Positions 53,034 to 61,250 of a stretch of 64,000 bases of DNA are shown here, one piece after another. Source of the stretch: AG25 sp035604455 (lineage in GTDB: Bacteria > Gemmatimonadota > Gemmatimonadetes > Gemmatimonadales > GWC2-71-9); assembly GCA_035604455.1 (NCBI GenBank), contig DATNIM010000100.1, positions 1-64,000 on the forward strand. Reading direction: 5' to 3'. The notes beneath the pieces are model-generated. The model was not told the origin of the DNA, ran no database searches, and worked only from the letters and a program-made list of their open reading frames with translations. How positions within the stretch are numbered: the stretch's first letter is position 1; each line of letters starts with the position of its first letter. Position numbers and translations under genes: made by a program.

Positions 53034-54206
53034 GTGAAAATCGCCCACCTCGCCGACCTGCACCTCGGCTTCCGGCAGTTCGACCGGCAAACCCCCCGCG
53101 GCGGCAATCAGCGCGAAGCGGACGTCGCCGAGGTGTTTCGCCGGGCGGTAGACGACGTCATCGCGCAGCGCCCGGACCTGATCCTTTGCGCCGGCGACAT
53201 CTTTCACTCCGTCCGACCGCCCAACCCGGCCATTCTCTTTCTGTTCCAGCAGATCCAGCGCCTGCGGGCGAGCCTGCCCGCGACGCCGATCGTGATGATC
53301 GCCGGCGAGCACGACACCCCGCGCTCGGCCGACACGGTCACGATCCTGCGTCTCTATGAGGCGCTGGGGGTCGAAGTCGCGGCCGATGAAGCCCGGCGTC
53401 TCAACTTCCCGGCGCTCGACTGCTCGGTGCTCGCGGTTCCGCACCAGGCCCTCGCGCGCGCCGACCGGCCTGCGCTCAGGCCCCAGGGCGGGACCACCTT
53501 CAACATCCTCGTTGCGCACGGGGACCTGCCGGGCCTTGGTGAAGAACGCGGTACCACGGAGTACGGCGGTGCCGCGCTGACCATGGCCGAGCTCGGCGCT
53601 GCGCAGTGGGACTACGTGGCGCTCGGGCACTATCACGTCGCCCATCAGGTGGAGGCCAACACGTGGTACGCCGGCAGCCTCGAGTACGTCACGCCGAACC
53701 CTTGGGGGCAGCTGCAGGACGAAAAAGAGTACGGGGTTGCGGGGAAGGGCTATCTCCTCGTGCATCTCCCCGGGGCGCGCGTCGAATGGCGACGCGTCGC
53801 CCTGGCGCGCCGTCACATCGATCTGCCGTTCATCGAGGGAAAGGGCCTGCCTCCGGGCGAGCTCGACCACCGGATCGCGTCGGCCGTAGCGGCCGCCCAG
53901 CCGGCGATTGACGGTCAAGTGGTGCGGCAGCTCGTCTTCGACGTCACTCGCGACACCGCCAGAGACTTGGATCACGCGCTGATCCGTGCCTACAAGGCGC
54001 GGGCGCTTCACTTCCAGCTCGACCTGCGGCGTCCGGCTGACACCCCGGGCGCCGCGGCGGCGGTCGCGAGCAGGCGGCAACCGCTACCCGTCCTGGTGCG
54101 CGAGTTCCTCGAGCACCGGCCACTCGACGCGGACATCGATCGGGCGGAGTTCACCGCGCTCGGCGTGGAGTATGTCGAGCGTGCCGGGCGCGAGGACGTG
54201 GGCTGA
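53034..54206 (+). CDS. sbcD: SbcD/Mre11-type DNA nuclease subunit
   Basis: A 390-residue calcineurin-like phosphoesterase. Motifs in order: DLHLG (D8, H10), GDIFH (54-58), AGEHD (90-94), AHGD (161-164) and GHYHV (198-202). Most Mre11/SbcD proteins have GNHD in the third motif; here the asparagine is glutamate. C-terminal capping domain about 260-390. It works with SbcC to process DNA ends and hairpins. GTG start at 53034, 40 bases after the HerA-like gene; the stop shares one base with sbcC (TGATG). Confidence 0.93.
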   Translation: MKIAHLADLHLGFRQFDRQTPRGGNQREADVAEVFRRAVDDVIAQRPDLILCAGDIFHSVRPPNPAILFLFQQIQRLRASLPATPIVMIAGEHDTPRSADTVTILRLYEALGVEVAADEARRLNFPALDCSVLAVPHQALARADRPALRPQGGTTFNILVAHGDLPGLGEERGTTEYGGAALTMAELGAAQWDYVALGHYHVAHQVEANTWYAGSLEYVTPNPWGQLQDEKEYGVAGKGYLLVHLPGARVEWRRVALARRHIDLPFIEGKGLPPGELDHRIASAVAAAQPAIDGQVVRQLVFDVTRDTARDLDHALIRAYKARALHFQLDLRRPADTPGAAAAVASRRQPLPVLVREFLEHRPLDADIDRAEFTALGVEYVERAGREDVG

Positions 54207-56635
54207 TGGAGCTGCATCGCCTTCGGCTCGTCAATTTCCGCCAGCACGAGCGCACCGAGCTCGAGTTCGGCCCTGGGATCACCGGGATCATCGGGCCCAA
54301 CGGATCCGGGAAGACGACGATCCTCGAAGGGATCGCGTGGGCCTTGTATGGCGCCCAGGCCGTCCGCGGGGACAGGGATTCCATTCGGCGCTTGACCGCA
54401 CCCGGGCGGGCCAACGTCGAAGTGGAGCTCGAATTCCGCCTGGGGGCGCACGAGTACCGGGTCGTCCGGACGCTGTCGAGCGCCACGCTCCATCAGGACG
54501 GCGGGCTCGTCGCGAACTCGCTCAAGGTCGTCACCGACAAGCTCGAGCGCAGCCTCGGTATGACGCACGCCGAGTTCTTCAACACCTACTTCACGAGCCA
54601 GAAGGAGTTGAAAGTCATGGCCGGGCTGCGCCGCTCGGAGCGCGCGGCGTTCCTGTCCCAGGTGCTGGGCTATGAGCGCCTGCGGCTTGCCCAGGATGCG
54701 GTCCGCGAGGAGCGCAACACGCTCGCGGCCGAGCTCCGCGCGCTCGAGGCGGCGTTGCCCGATTCGGAAGCACTCGCGGCCGCTCGCCGGGACGCCGAGG
54801 CGCGGTTAGCCGCCGCGCACCGCGCGGTCGAGGGCGCGGAGGCCGCGCGCAAGGCCGCCCAGGACGCCGTCCGCCGGGAGGAACCGCGCTGGCAGGAATG
54901 GGTCGCCCGCCGCGAGCGCACTTTGTCCCTCGACGGGGAACGACGAATGGCCCTCCAGGCGGTGGAGCTGCGGCGGCAGGACTTCCAGCGGCTTGATCGA
55001 GAGCTGGCCGAGGCGCTTCAGGCGCGCGAGCAGTGGAAGCGCGTGACCGCGGAGCTGAGCCCCCTCGGGCGGCTGCGTCAGGAGCTGGTCGCACTCGAGC
55101 AGCTGCAGCGGGACGCGTCGGCCCGGCGCGCGGAGCTCGCGCAGCTCGACGAGCTCGCCCTCACGGTCACCCATCTCGAGCGGCGCCTCAGCGAGTTGGC
55201 CGACACGGGCACGGCGCTCGAGGCGGCGGAACGGGATGCCGGGGCGCTGGCGGAGGCACTCGAGGCGGCGGAGCTTACGGCGGAAGAGGAGCGGGGGACC
55301 TGGGTCCGAGAACGCGAGTATGCGAAGAACCGGCGGACCGAGCTCTTGCGTCAGTACGACGAGGTGAAGGAGCAACGCGACAAGATCGCCCAGCTCGGCC
55401 CCGAGGGCGAATGCCCGACCTGCCGGCGCCCCCTCGGCGTCGAACACGACGCGGTGCTCGGCATCCTCGACCGGCAGTTGCAGGCGATCGTGGACGACGG
55501 GAAGTACTTTCGCCAGCGGGTCGAGCAGCTCGCCGACACGCCGGCCGCGGTCGTGGCGGCCGACCGGCGGCGCGACGCCTTGCGGGAAGACAGTCGGCGC
55601 GTGATTGCCCGAGCGGGTGAGGTCCGCGCGCAAGCTGAGGAGGGGACCCGCGCGACCAACGAGCTCGGCACGGCTCGAACGCGCGCGGCGGCGCTCGAGC
55701 GTCAGGTGGCGACGAGACCGTCCGGCTACGACGCGGACCGACACGACGCGGTGCGGGCTGACCTCGTCAAGCTTGAGCCTGTGGCGCTGGAGGCTGCTGC
55801 CCTGGAGGAGCGCGCCCAGCGCGCCGAGGGTCTGGTGACGGAGGCGGAGCTCGCCGAGCGCACGCTGTCGCAGGCGGAGCAGCGGGTCCGCACTCTCAGC
55901 GACGCCCTGGCCGCGGAAGGATTCTCCGAGGAGCGATATCGCTTGGCGAAGGATCGCTATGATCGCGCGCTCGGCACGCTCCGCGAAGCGGAGCTCGCGC
56001 TCGTCGAGGTGCGCGGCGAATGGACGCGCGCCGAGAGCGACGTGGCGGACGCGGGCCGGCGCGCGGAGGCCCGCGCGGCGCAGGAGCGCTACGCCACGGC
56101 GCGTCGGATGCGCCTGCGGTTGCACAACGACCTCGATCGCGCGTTTTCGGACCTCCGCGCTGAGCTGAACGCGGCGATGCGCCCGGAGATCGGCGAGCTG
56201 GGCTCGAGCTTTCTCGCGGATCTGACGGATGGTCGCTACGACGAGCTCGAGCTGAACGAGGACTACGACATTACAGTCGTCGCGGACGGCGTCCCGAAGC
56301 CCGTCATCTCCGGCGGAGAAGAGGACCTTGCGAATCTGGTGCTGCGCCTGGCGATCTCGCAGATGATTGCTGAGCGCGCGGGGCAGCCCCTCTCGCTGCT
56401 CGTGCTCGACGAGATTTTCGGCTCGCTCGACGAGGTGCGGCGCCAGCACGTCGTTGGGCTGCTACGGCGGCTCGCCGACCGTTTTCCGCAAGTCATTCTC
56501 ATTACCCACATCGAGCAGGTACGCGACGGTGTCGACCGCGTCTTCCGCGTGACCTACGACTCGGCGCGCGGGACGAGTGTGGTCCAGGACGATCCAGTCG
56601 TCCCAGGAGCAGCGGATGCGGGCGTGGCTGCCTGA
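54206..56635 (+). CDS. sbcC: SbcC/Rad50-type SMC-like ATPase
   Basis: An 809-residue Rad50-like ATPase. Walker A GPNGSGKTT is at about 30-38, and FFNTYFTSQKELKVM follows in the ATP head. The long coiled-coil region (about 170-640) is interrupted at 403-406 by the zinc-hook CPTC. The signature motif ISGGEED (701-707) and Walker B LVLDEIFGSLDEV (about 732-744) complete the head. The size, shorter than E. coli SbcC (1048), is Rad50-like and compact. It forms the MR complex with the preceding SbcD. The GNAT gene starts within its last 20 bases. Confidence 0.95.
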   Translation: MELHRLRLVNFRQHERTELEFGPGITGIIGPNGSGKTTILEGIAWALYGAQAVRGDRDSIRRLTAPGRANVEVELEFRLGAHEYRVVRTLSSATLHQDGGLVANSLKVVTDKLERSLGMTHAEFFNTYFTSQKELKVMAGLRRSERAAFLSQVLGYERLRLAQDAVREERNTLAAELRALEAALPDSEALAAARRDAEARLAAAHRAVEGAEAARKAAQDAVRREEPRWQEWVARRERTLSLDGERRMALQAVELRRQDFQRLDRELAEALQAREQWKRVTAELSPLGRLRQELVALEQLQRDASARRAELAQLDELALTVTHLERRLSELADTGTALEAAERDAGALAEALEAAELTAEEERGTWVREREYAKNRRTELLRQYDEVKEQRDKIAQLGPEGECPTCRRPLGVEHDAVLGILDRQLQAIVDDGKYFRQRVEQLADTPAAVVAADRRRDALREDSRRVIARAGEVRAQAEEGTRATNELGTARTRAAALERQVATRPSGYDADRHDAVRADLVKLEPVALEAAALEERAQRAEGLVTEAELAERTLSQAEQRVRTLSDALAAEGFSEERYRLAKDRYDRALGTLREAELALVEVRGEWTRAESDVADAGRRAEARAAQERYATARRMRLRLHNDLDRAFSDLRAELNAAMRPEIGELGSSFLADLTDGRYDELELNEDYDITVVADGVPKPVISGGEEDLANLVLRLAISQMIAERAGQPLSLLVLDEIFGSLDEVRRQHVVGLLRRLADRFPQVILITHIEQVRDGVDRVFRVTYDSARGTSVVQDDPVVPGAADAGVAA

Positions 56636-57584
56636 GCGTCACGTGGTCGGGCCCGAGCGCCCGGGCGACGCCGATATCGAACCGTTGAACCGCGTGTTCG
56701 CAGACGCGTTTACGGACCGCTACCGGCGAGACGGCCTGGTCGGCGTTCGAGTGCCGCAGCTCAATCCGGAGGTCTGGCGCTACGCCCTGCTCGACGCGGG
56801 CGACGGGGCGATGATCTGGCGGGACGAGGCTGGCCAGGTGGCGGCGTTCAACATCGCGCATCGCTCGGGGTCGGAGGGATGGATGGGGCCGCTCGCCGTC
56901 CGCCCCGACCGCCAGGGCGCCGGGACCGGCAAGCTGATCGTGCAGGCGGCGGTCGATTGGCTCATCGCGCGCGGCGCCTCGACCATCGGGCTTGAGACCA
57001 TGCCCCGCACGGTCGAGAACATCGGGTTCTACGCTCGCCTCGGGTTCCTCCCCGGGCATCTCACGGTGACCATGACCAGGGACATCGGCGCGCGCGGCCA
57101 CCCGCTGCCTGCCTTGTTATCGCAGCGTGGACGGGATGCGCACCAGGCAGCGGCGCTGGCGGCGAGCAGGCTCGTGACCGAGCTCGTGCCCGGACCGGAC
57201 TTTACGCGAGAGATCCTGCTCACGGCCGAACTCGCGCTCGGCGACACCACGCTCGTGGACGGGCCGAACGGCCTCGACGCGGTGGTGCTGTGGCATTCGG
57301 TGCCGCTCGCCGAGGGCCGGCCGCGGGACGAGTTGCGCGTCCTCAAACTGGCGGCCCGCGACGAACAGGCCCTCGTCGCGGCGCTCGCCGCCACCGAGGG
57401 CGCGGCGGCCGGCGCGGGCATTCGCCGGGTCGCGGTGCGCTGCCAGACGCGCTCCGCCGGCGCGTTCCGCGTCCTGGTCGAACGTGGGTACCGCGTCCGC
57501 TGGACCGATCTCCGCATGACGCTTGAGGGCTACCCCGAGCCCGAACCGCGAGACGGGGTCGTCTTTTCGAACTGGGAGATATGA
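56616..57584 (+). CDS. GNAT N-acetyltransferase, tandem-domain
   Basis: A 322-residue acetyltransferase. The first domain (about 20-150) has the acetyl-CoA loop LAVRPDRQGAGTGKLIVQAA (RxxGxG/A) and ENIGFYARLGF. The second part (about 165-320) is GNAT-like too (AGAFRVLVERGYRVRWTDLRM), but its CoA loop is not clear. Tandem GNATs acetylate small molecules or proteins. ATG at 56616 has AGGAG seven bases upstream and overlaps sbcC by 20 bases. Its link to the HerA/SbcCD genes is only positional. Confidence 0.85.
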   Translation: MRAWLPERHVVGPERPGDADIEPLNRVFADAFTDRYRRDGLVGVRVPQLNPEVWRYALLDAGDGAMIWRDEAGQVAAFNIAHRSGSEGWMGPLAVRPDRQGAGTGKLIVQAAVDWLIARGASTIGLETMPRTVENIGFYARLGFLPGHLTVTMTRDIGARGHPLPALLSQRGRDAHQAAALAASRLVTELVPGPDFTREILLTAELALGDTTLVDGPNGLDAVVLWHSVPLAEGRPRDELRVLKLAARDEQALVAALAATEGAAAGAGIRRVAVRCQTRSAGAFRVLVERGYRVRWTDLRMTLEGYPEPEPRDGVVFSNWEI

Positions 57585-57597
57585 GTCGGATCCAGGT

Positions 57598-58827
57598 GTG
57601 AAGGTCGGGCTGGTGGTGTTTGCCGCGACCTATCTCCTGATCGCGCTACAGCGCGTCCCGTTGCTTCAGCTCAACCGACCGGCGGCGGCTCTCCTCGGCG
57701 CTGTGGCCATGGTTGTGTGCGGCGGACTCACGCTTCGAGACGCGTACGCCGCCATCGACTTTGACGTGCTCGTGTTCCTCCTCGGTCTCATGCTCATCGT
57801 CGGGTATCTCGAAGTGGGCCGCTCGTTCGAGTGGGCAGCGCAGGAGATGCTTCGTCGCGCCATAACCCCGCCGAGACTTCTCGCCGCCGTGGTCGTGGGC
57901 GGAGGCGTACTGTCCGCGCTGTTCGTGAACGACACGGTGTGCCTCGTGCTCACGCCCATCCTGCTCGGTGCGCTAGGTCCCATGCGCGTGCGGCCACATC
58001 CCTACCTGATCGGGCTCGCCATGGCCTCGAACGTGGGCTCGGTCATGTCGGTGACCGGCAACCCCCAGAACATGCTCGTTGGGATCTGGAGCGGCACGAG
58101 CTTCGGCGCGTTCCTGATGCACATGCTCCCCGTGGGGCTCGGCGGTCTCGCGGTCACCTACCTCTATCTCCGGTGGGCGTTCGCGGCCGAGCTCGCGACG
58201 CCGTTCGGTGCGGCGTTGGCGCCCGTCCCCGTCACCGTCGATCGTCCTCTCGTCGCTAAGGGCCTCATCATGTTTGCCCTCGCCGCCGGAGCCTGGCTCG
58301 CGGGGGGCTCTTTGCCGCTCGTCGCGATTACCGCCGGGGCGGTCATGGTGGCGATCGCCGGGCGGGACCCGGCCTACGCGATCGATCGCGTGGAGTGGTC
58401 GCTGCTCCTCTTCTTCGCCTCCCTCTTCGTGGTCATGCGGGGATTCGAGGCGACCGGTGCCGTGCGCTGGCTCGATGCGCACGCGCTGGCCCTCGTCGGG
58501 GCGGGGTCGGTGTGGCGGACCGCGGTCGTCGTGAGCGGCGCCCTCACCGTGCTGTCGAACCTCATCTCGAACGTGCCCGCCGTCATCCTCTGGCGGACGA
58601 CCGTGCCGCAGCTGCCGAAGGCGGACCTCGCCTGGCGGGTCGTCGCGATGAGCTCCACGTTCGCCGGGAACCTCGTCCTCATCGGATCGATGGCGAATCT
58701 GATCGTGGCGGAGCGAGCCGGTCGACGCGGGGTGCGGATCGGGTTCGGGGAGTATGCGCGCGTGGGCGTGCCGGTCACGCTGCTCACGCTCACTTGGGGC
58801 GTCGTCGTCCTCGTGTTGACGGGTTAG
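57598..58827 (+). CDS. ArsB/CitM-type anion transporter (IT superfamily)
   Basis: A 409-residue membrane protein of the ion-transporter superfamily (ArsB, CitM, SLC13). GGGVLSALFVNDTVCLVLTP and ASNVGSVMSVTGNPQNMLVG are the two family hairpin motifs (NDT and GNPQN). A second repeat LTVLSNLISNVPAVILWR carries an SNVPAV motif. About eleven helices are visible. Substrate could be arsenite, citrate, other carboxylates or Na+/H+ exchange; no ars genes are adjacent. GTG at 57598 is 13 bases after the GNAT stop. It converges on the M13 peptidase gene four bases away. Confidence 0.83.
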   Translation: MKVGLVVFAATYLLIALQRVPLLQLNRPAAALLGAVAMVVCGGLTLRDAYAAIDFDVLVFLLGLMLIVGYLEVGRSFEWAAQEMLRRAITPPRLLAAVVVGGGVLSALFVNDTVCLVLTPILLGALGPMRVRPHPYLIGLAMASNVGSVMSVTGNPQNMLVGIWSGTSFGAFLMHMLPVGLGGLAVTYLYLRWAFAAELATPFGAALAPVPVTVDRPLVAKGLIMFALAAGAWLAGGSLPLVAITAGAVMVAIAGRDPAYAIDRVEWSLLLFFASLFVVMRGFEATGAVRWLDAHALALVGAGSVWRTAVVVSGALTVLSNLISNVPAVILWRTTVPQLPKADLAWRVVAMSSTFAGNLVLIGSMANLIVAERAGRRGVRIGFGEYARVGVPVTLLTLTWGVVVLVLTG

Positions 58828-58830
58828 CGG

Positions 58831-60870
58831 CTACCACACCTCGGCACGAACGCTGTCGGCCCGCACCATAGAGTCGCCGGCTGCGCACCCGAACGCGCGC
58901 GCGAACGCTGGGAGGTTCGAAAGGGGCCCGTTGACGCGCCAGCGCGGGGGGGAGTGGGGGTCGGTGAGGGCGCGCAGTCGCAGGACTTCGGGGCGCGTGA
59001 GGCTGCGCCACCCCTGGGCGTAGCCCAGGAAGAATCGCTGCTCCGGCGTAAAGCCGTCGATGACGGTGCGCGGATGGGTCGCGAGCCACCGCTCGAGGGC
59101 GTCGAACGCGATCGACAGGCCGCCGAGGTCGGCGATGTTTTCACCCAGCGTCAGGGCGCCGTTGACGTGGAACGTGTCCACCACGAGGTACCCGTCGAAC
59201 TGCGCCACGACGCGCGCGGCGCGGGCCGTGAAGCGCCGCGCGTCGTCGAGCGTCCACCAGTTGTGCAGGTTCCCGCCCGCGTCGTACTGACGGCCCTGAT
59301 CATCGAAGCCGTGCGTCATCTCGTGCCCGATGATCGCGCCGATCGCCCCGTAGTTCACCGCCTCGTCCGCCTCGGGGTCGAAGTAGGGCGGCCGCAGGAT
59401 CCCCGCGGGAAACGTGATTTCGTTGTTGGTGGGGCTGTAGTACGCGTTCACCGTCGGGGCCGTCATGAACCACTCCCCGCGGTCGACCGGCGCGCCGATC
59501 TTGGCGCGTTGTCGCGCCGCCTCGAAGGCGCGCGCACGCAGCACGTTCACGCCATAGGGGTTGGATTGCTGCACGACGAGCGCCGTATAGTCGCGCCACT
59601 TGTCGGGATAGCCGATCTGCTTCGCGAGCGCGCTCAGCTTGACGACGGCCCGGGCTTTGGTCGAGTCGCCGAGCCACGCGAGTTGCCGGATGTGGCTGGC
59701 GAAGGCCGATTGCAGGTTGTTGACGATTTCGAGGACGCGGGCTTTGGAGGCGGCCGGGAATTCACGGGCCACGTAGGCCTGGCCCAGGGCTTCGCCGAGG
59801 GCGTGATCGGTAGCTGCGGCGCAGCGCTTCCACCGGGGGAGCGGCGTAACCACGCCTTCGAGGCTGCTCTGGAAGCGGAAGTGCTCGTCGAAGAACGCCG
59901 CGCTGAGGGAGGGCGCGAGCTGGTCCGCCAGGTGCCAGCGGAAATAGGCGCGCCAAGTGTCGAGCGACGCCGTCGCGATCTGGGCGTTCACCTGCCGCAG
60001 GAACGCGGGCTGTGACACGTCGAGGGTCGCGCCCGGCGCGGCTAGGCTCGGTACGCCGAGCGCGGCGAAGAACGCCGGCCACGCGATGGCCGGTGCGATG
60101 GCCGCGAGGTCGGGAACGGTCAACTTGTGATAGACCGCCGCCGGATCGCGCTGTGCCGTGAGCGTCATCGAGGACTCGGCTAGGGCGGTCTCCAACGCGA
60201 GGACCCGGTCGGCCTCCTGCCGGGCGGCCGGCGGGGCGGTGCCGACCAATGCCAGCGTGCGCGCTACGTGGGCCACGTAGGACTGACGGAGCGAGTCCGA
60301 CGCAGGATCGGTCTTGAGGTAGTAATCCCGGTCGGGCAAGCCGAGCCCCGATTGGTAGAGCTGGCCGATGTTGCGCGTGCTTTGCTTGGGGTCGGCCTCG
60401 GACGAGAAGTAGAACGGCGCGAAGATCCCCACCTGGAGCAGGCGGGCGATCTCCGCTTGCACGTCGTCCTTCGTCGCGATCGCCGCGATGTCGCGGAGCG
60501 CGCCGGCGATCGGCTCCGACCCGGCGCGGTCGACGGCAACGGAATCCATGCAGCTGCCGTAGAACGCGCCCACCCTTTGCGCGGCCGAATCGCGCGCGGT
60601 GTCTCCGGCGGCCGCCGCCGCGTCCAACACCTCCCGCAGGGCATCGTTGTTACGGTCGACGAGTTCCCGGGCGGCCCCGATGTTCGTGTAGGCCGGCGGG
60701 ATCGTGGCGGACTTGAGCCACGCGCCGTTTGCGAACTCGAAGAAGTCGCGGCACGGCGCGCATGTCGTGTCCATGTTGCTACGGGCGACGCCGTGCTGCG
60801 CGGCGAGCGTTCCGGTGACCGCGGTCGAGACCGCGAGAACCGCAGGGAAGACCCAGCGCCACACCCGCAT
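58831..60870 (-). CDS. M13 family metallopeptidase (neprilysin-like)
   Basis: A 679-residue exported gluzincin. Signal peptide about 1-22 (VFPAVLAVSTAVTGTLAAQ), mature domain from NMDTTCAPCRDFFEFANGAWL. The zinc motif HEMTH is in IIGHEMTHGFDDQGRQYD and the third-ligand glutamate in GENIADLGGLSI. NAYYSPTNNEITFPAGILRPPYF and the ending NGPLSNLPAFARAFGCA...W are strongly conserved in the family (C-terminal CxxxW). It likely degrades peptides in the periplasm or outside. The 54-codon membrane gene lies eight bases upstream and is probably co-transcribed. Confidence 0.96.
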   Translation of the reverse strand: MRVWRWVFPAVLAVSTAVTGTLAAQHGVARSNMDTTCAPCRDFFEFANGAWLKSATIPPAYTNIGAARELVDRNNDALREVLDAAAAAGDTARDSAAQRVGAFYGSCMDSVAVDRAGSEPIAGALRDIAAIATKDDVQAEIARLLQVGIFAPFYFSSEADPKQSTRNIGQLYQSGLGLPDRDYYLKTDPASDSLRQSYVAHVARTLALVGTAPPAARQEADRVLALETALAESSMTLTAQRDPAAVYHKLTVPDLAAIAPAIAWPAFFAALGVPSLAAPGATLDVSQPAFLRQVNAQIATASLDTWRAYFRWHLADQLAPSLSAAFFDEHFRFQSSLEGVVTPLPRWKRCAAATDHALGEALGQAYVAREFPAASKARVLEIVNNLQSAFASHIRQLAWLGDSTKARAVVKLSALAKQIGYPDKWRDYTALVVQQSNPYGVNVLRARAFEAARQRAKIGAPVDRGEWFMTAPTVNAYYSPTNNEITFPAGILRPPYFDPEADEAVNYGAIGAIIGHEMTHGFDDQGRQYDAGGNLHNWWTLDDARRFTARAARVVAQFDGYLVVDTFHVNGALTLGENIADLGGLSIAFDALERWLATHPRTVIDGFTPEQRFFLGYAQGWRSLTRPEVLRLRALTDPHSPPRWRVNGPLSNLPAFARAFGCAAGDSMVRADSVRAEVW

Positions 60871-60878
60871 GGCGCTCG

Positions 60879-61043
60879 CTAGGACAGGAACTTCGGCGCG
60901 CCCGTGAGAATGCGGCGCGCGAACAGAATGGTGGCGATCGCCCAGAGCGCTTGTACGGGTCCGCTCCCCTGGTGAGCACCGAAGACGAGCCCGAGCCACG
61001 CTGCCAACGCGACGAGCGCACCGACGAGAGTAAGGTTCATCAT
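60879..61043 (-). CDS. 54-residue membrane microprotein
   Basis: A 54-residue ORF with two hydrophobic stretches (LVGALVALAAWLGLVFGA and LWAIATILFARRIL) and a lysine-containing tail ending APKFLS. Two adjacent ATG codons begin it (61043 and 61040). Its TAG lies eight bases before the M13 peptidase start, on the same strand. No family recognised. The hydrophobic profile and the close spacing make chance unlikely. Confidence 0.6.
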   Translation of the reverse strand: MMNLTLVGALVALAAWLGLVFGAHQGSGPVQALWAIATILFARRILTGAPKFLS

Positions 61044-61250
61044 GCGATCCGGTTAGAGTCGTCTTGACGTCCCTGCGTTCCAGTGTATCCTAAGGCCGTT
61101 GGGGGACGGAGAGCCCAATTATTGAGCCAACAGCTCGATCGTGGCTCCAAATACTGTAACCAATGTCATGCCCCGCGTGCGGGGAAGGCAAACGCTATGG
61201 TGAGGGGACCAGTCATTACTTTCGGGCTTCAATAATCCTCTTCGTTCCCT
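61044..61250. other. AT-richer intergenic region with inverted repeats
   Basis: About 207 bases between the CaCA exchanger stop and the microprotein start, clearly less GC-rich than the rest of the window. It includes AATTATTGAGCC, GAGCCA...TGGCTC (6-base arms, 12-base loop), and CCCCGCGTGCGGGG at 61171-61184. TTGACG-N16-TATCCT near 61066 is a promoter-like pair on the + strand, though no + gene follows until 62487. Presumably the promoter region for the M13 pair, possibly a structured leader. Confidence 0.45.
61171..61184. repeat. Perfect palindrome CCCCGCGTGCGGGG
   Basis: Six-base arms CCCCGC and GCGGGG around GT. It could be a protein-binding site or a small RNA hairpin, and lies in the upstream region of the M13 peptidase operon. 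No T-run follows on either strand. Confidence 0.5.

Noticed and set aside
51068..57584. Defence island reading of the HerA-SbcCD genes
   Set aside because: Known HerA defence systems pair the ATPase with a SIR2, DUF4297 or similar effector. None is present, and the two neighbours are ordinary DNA-end-processing proteins, so repair is the better reading.
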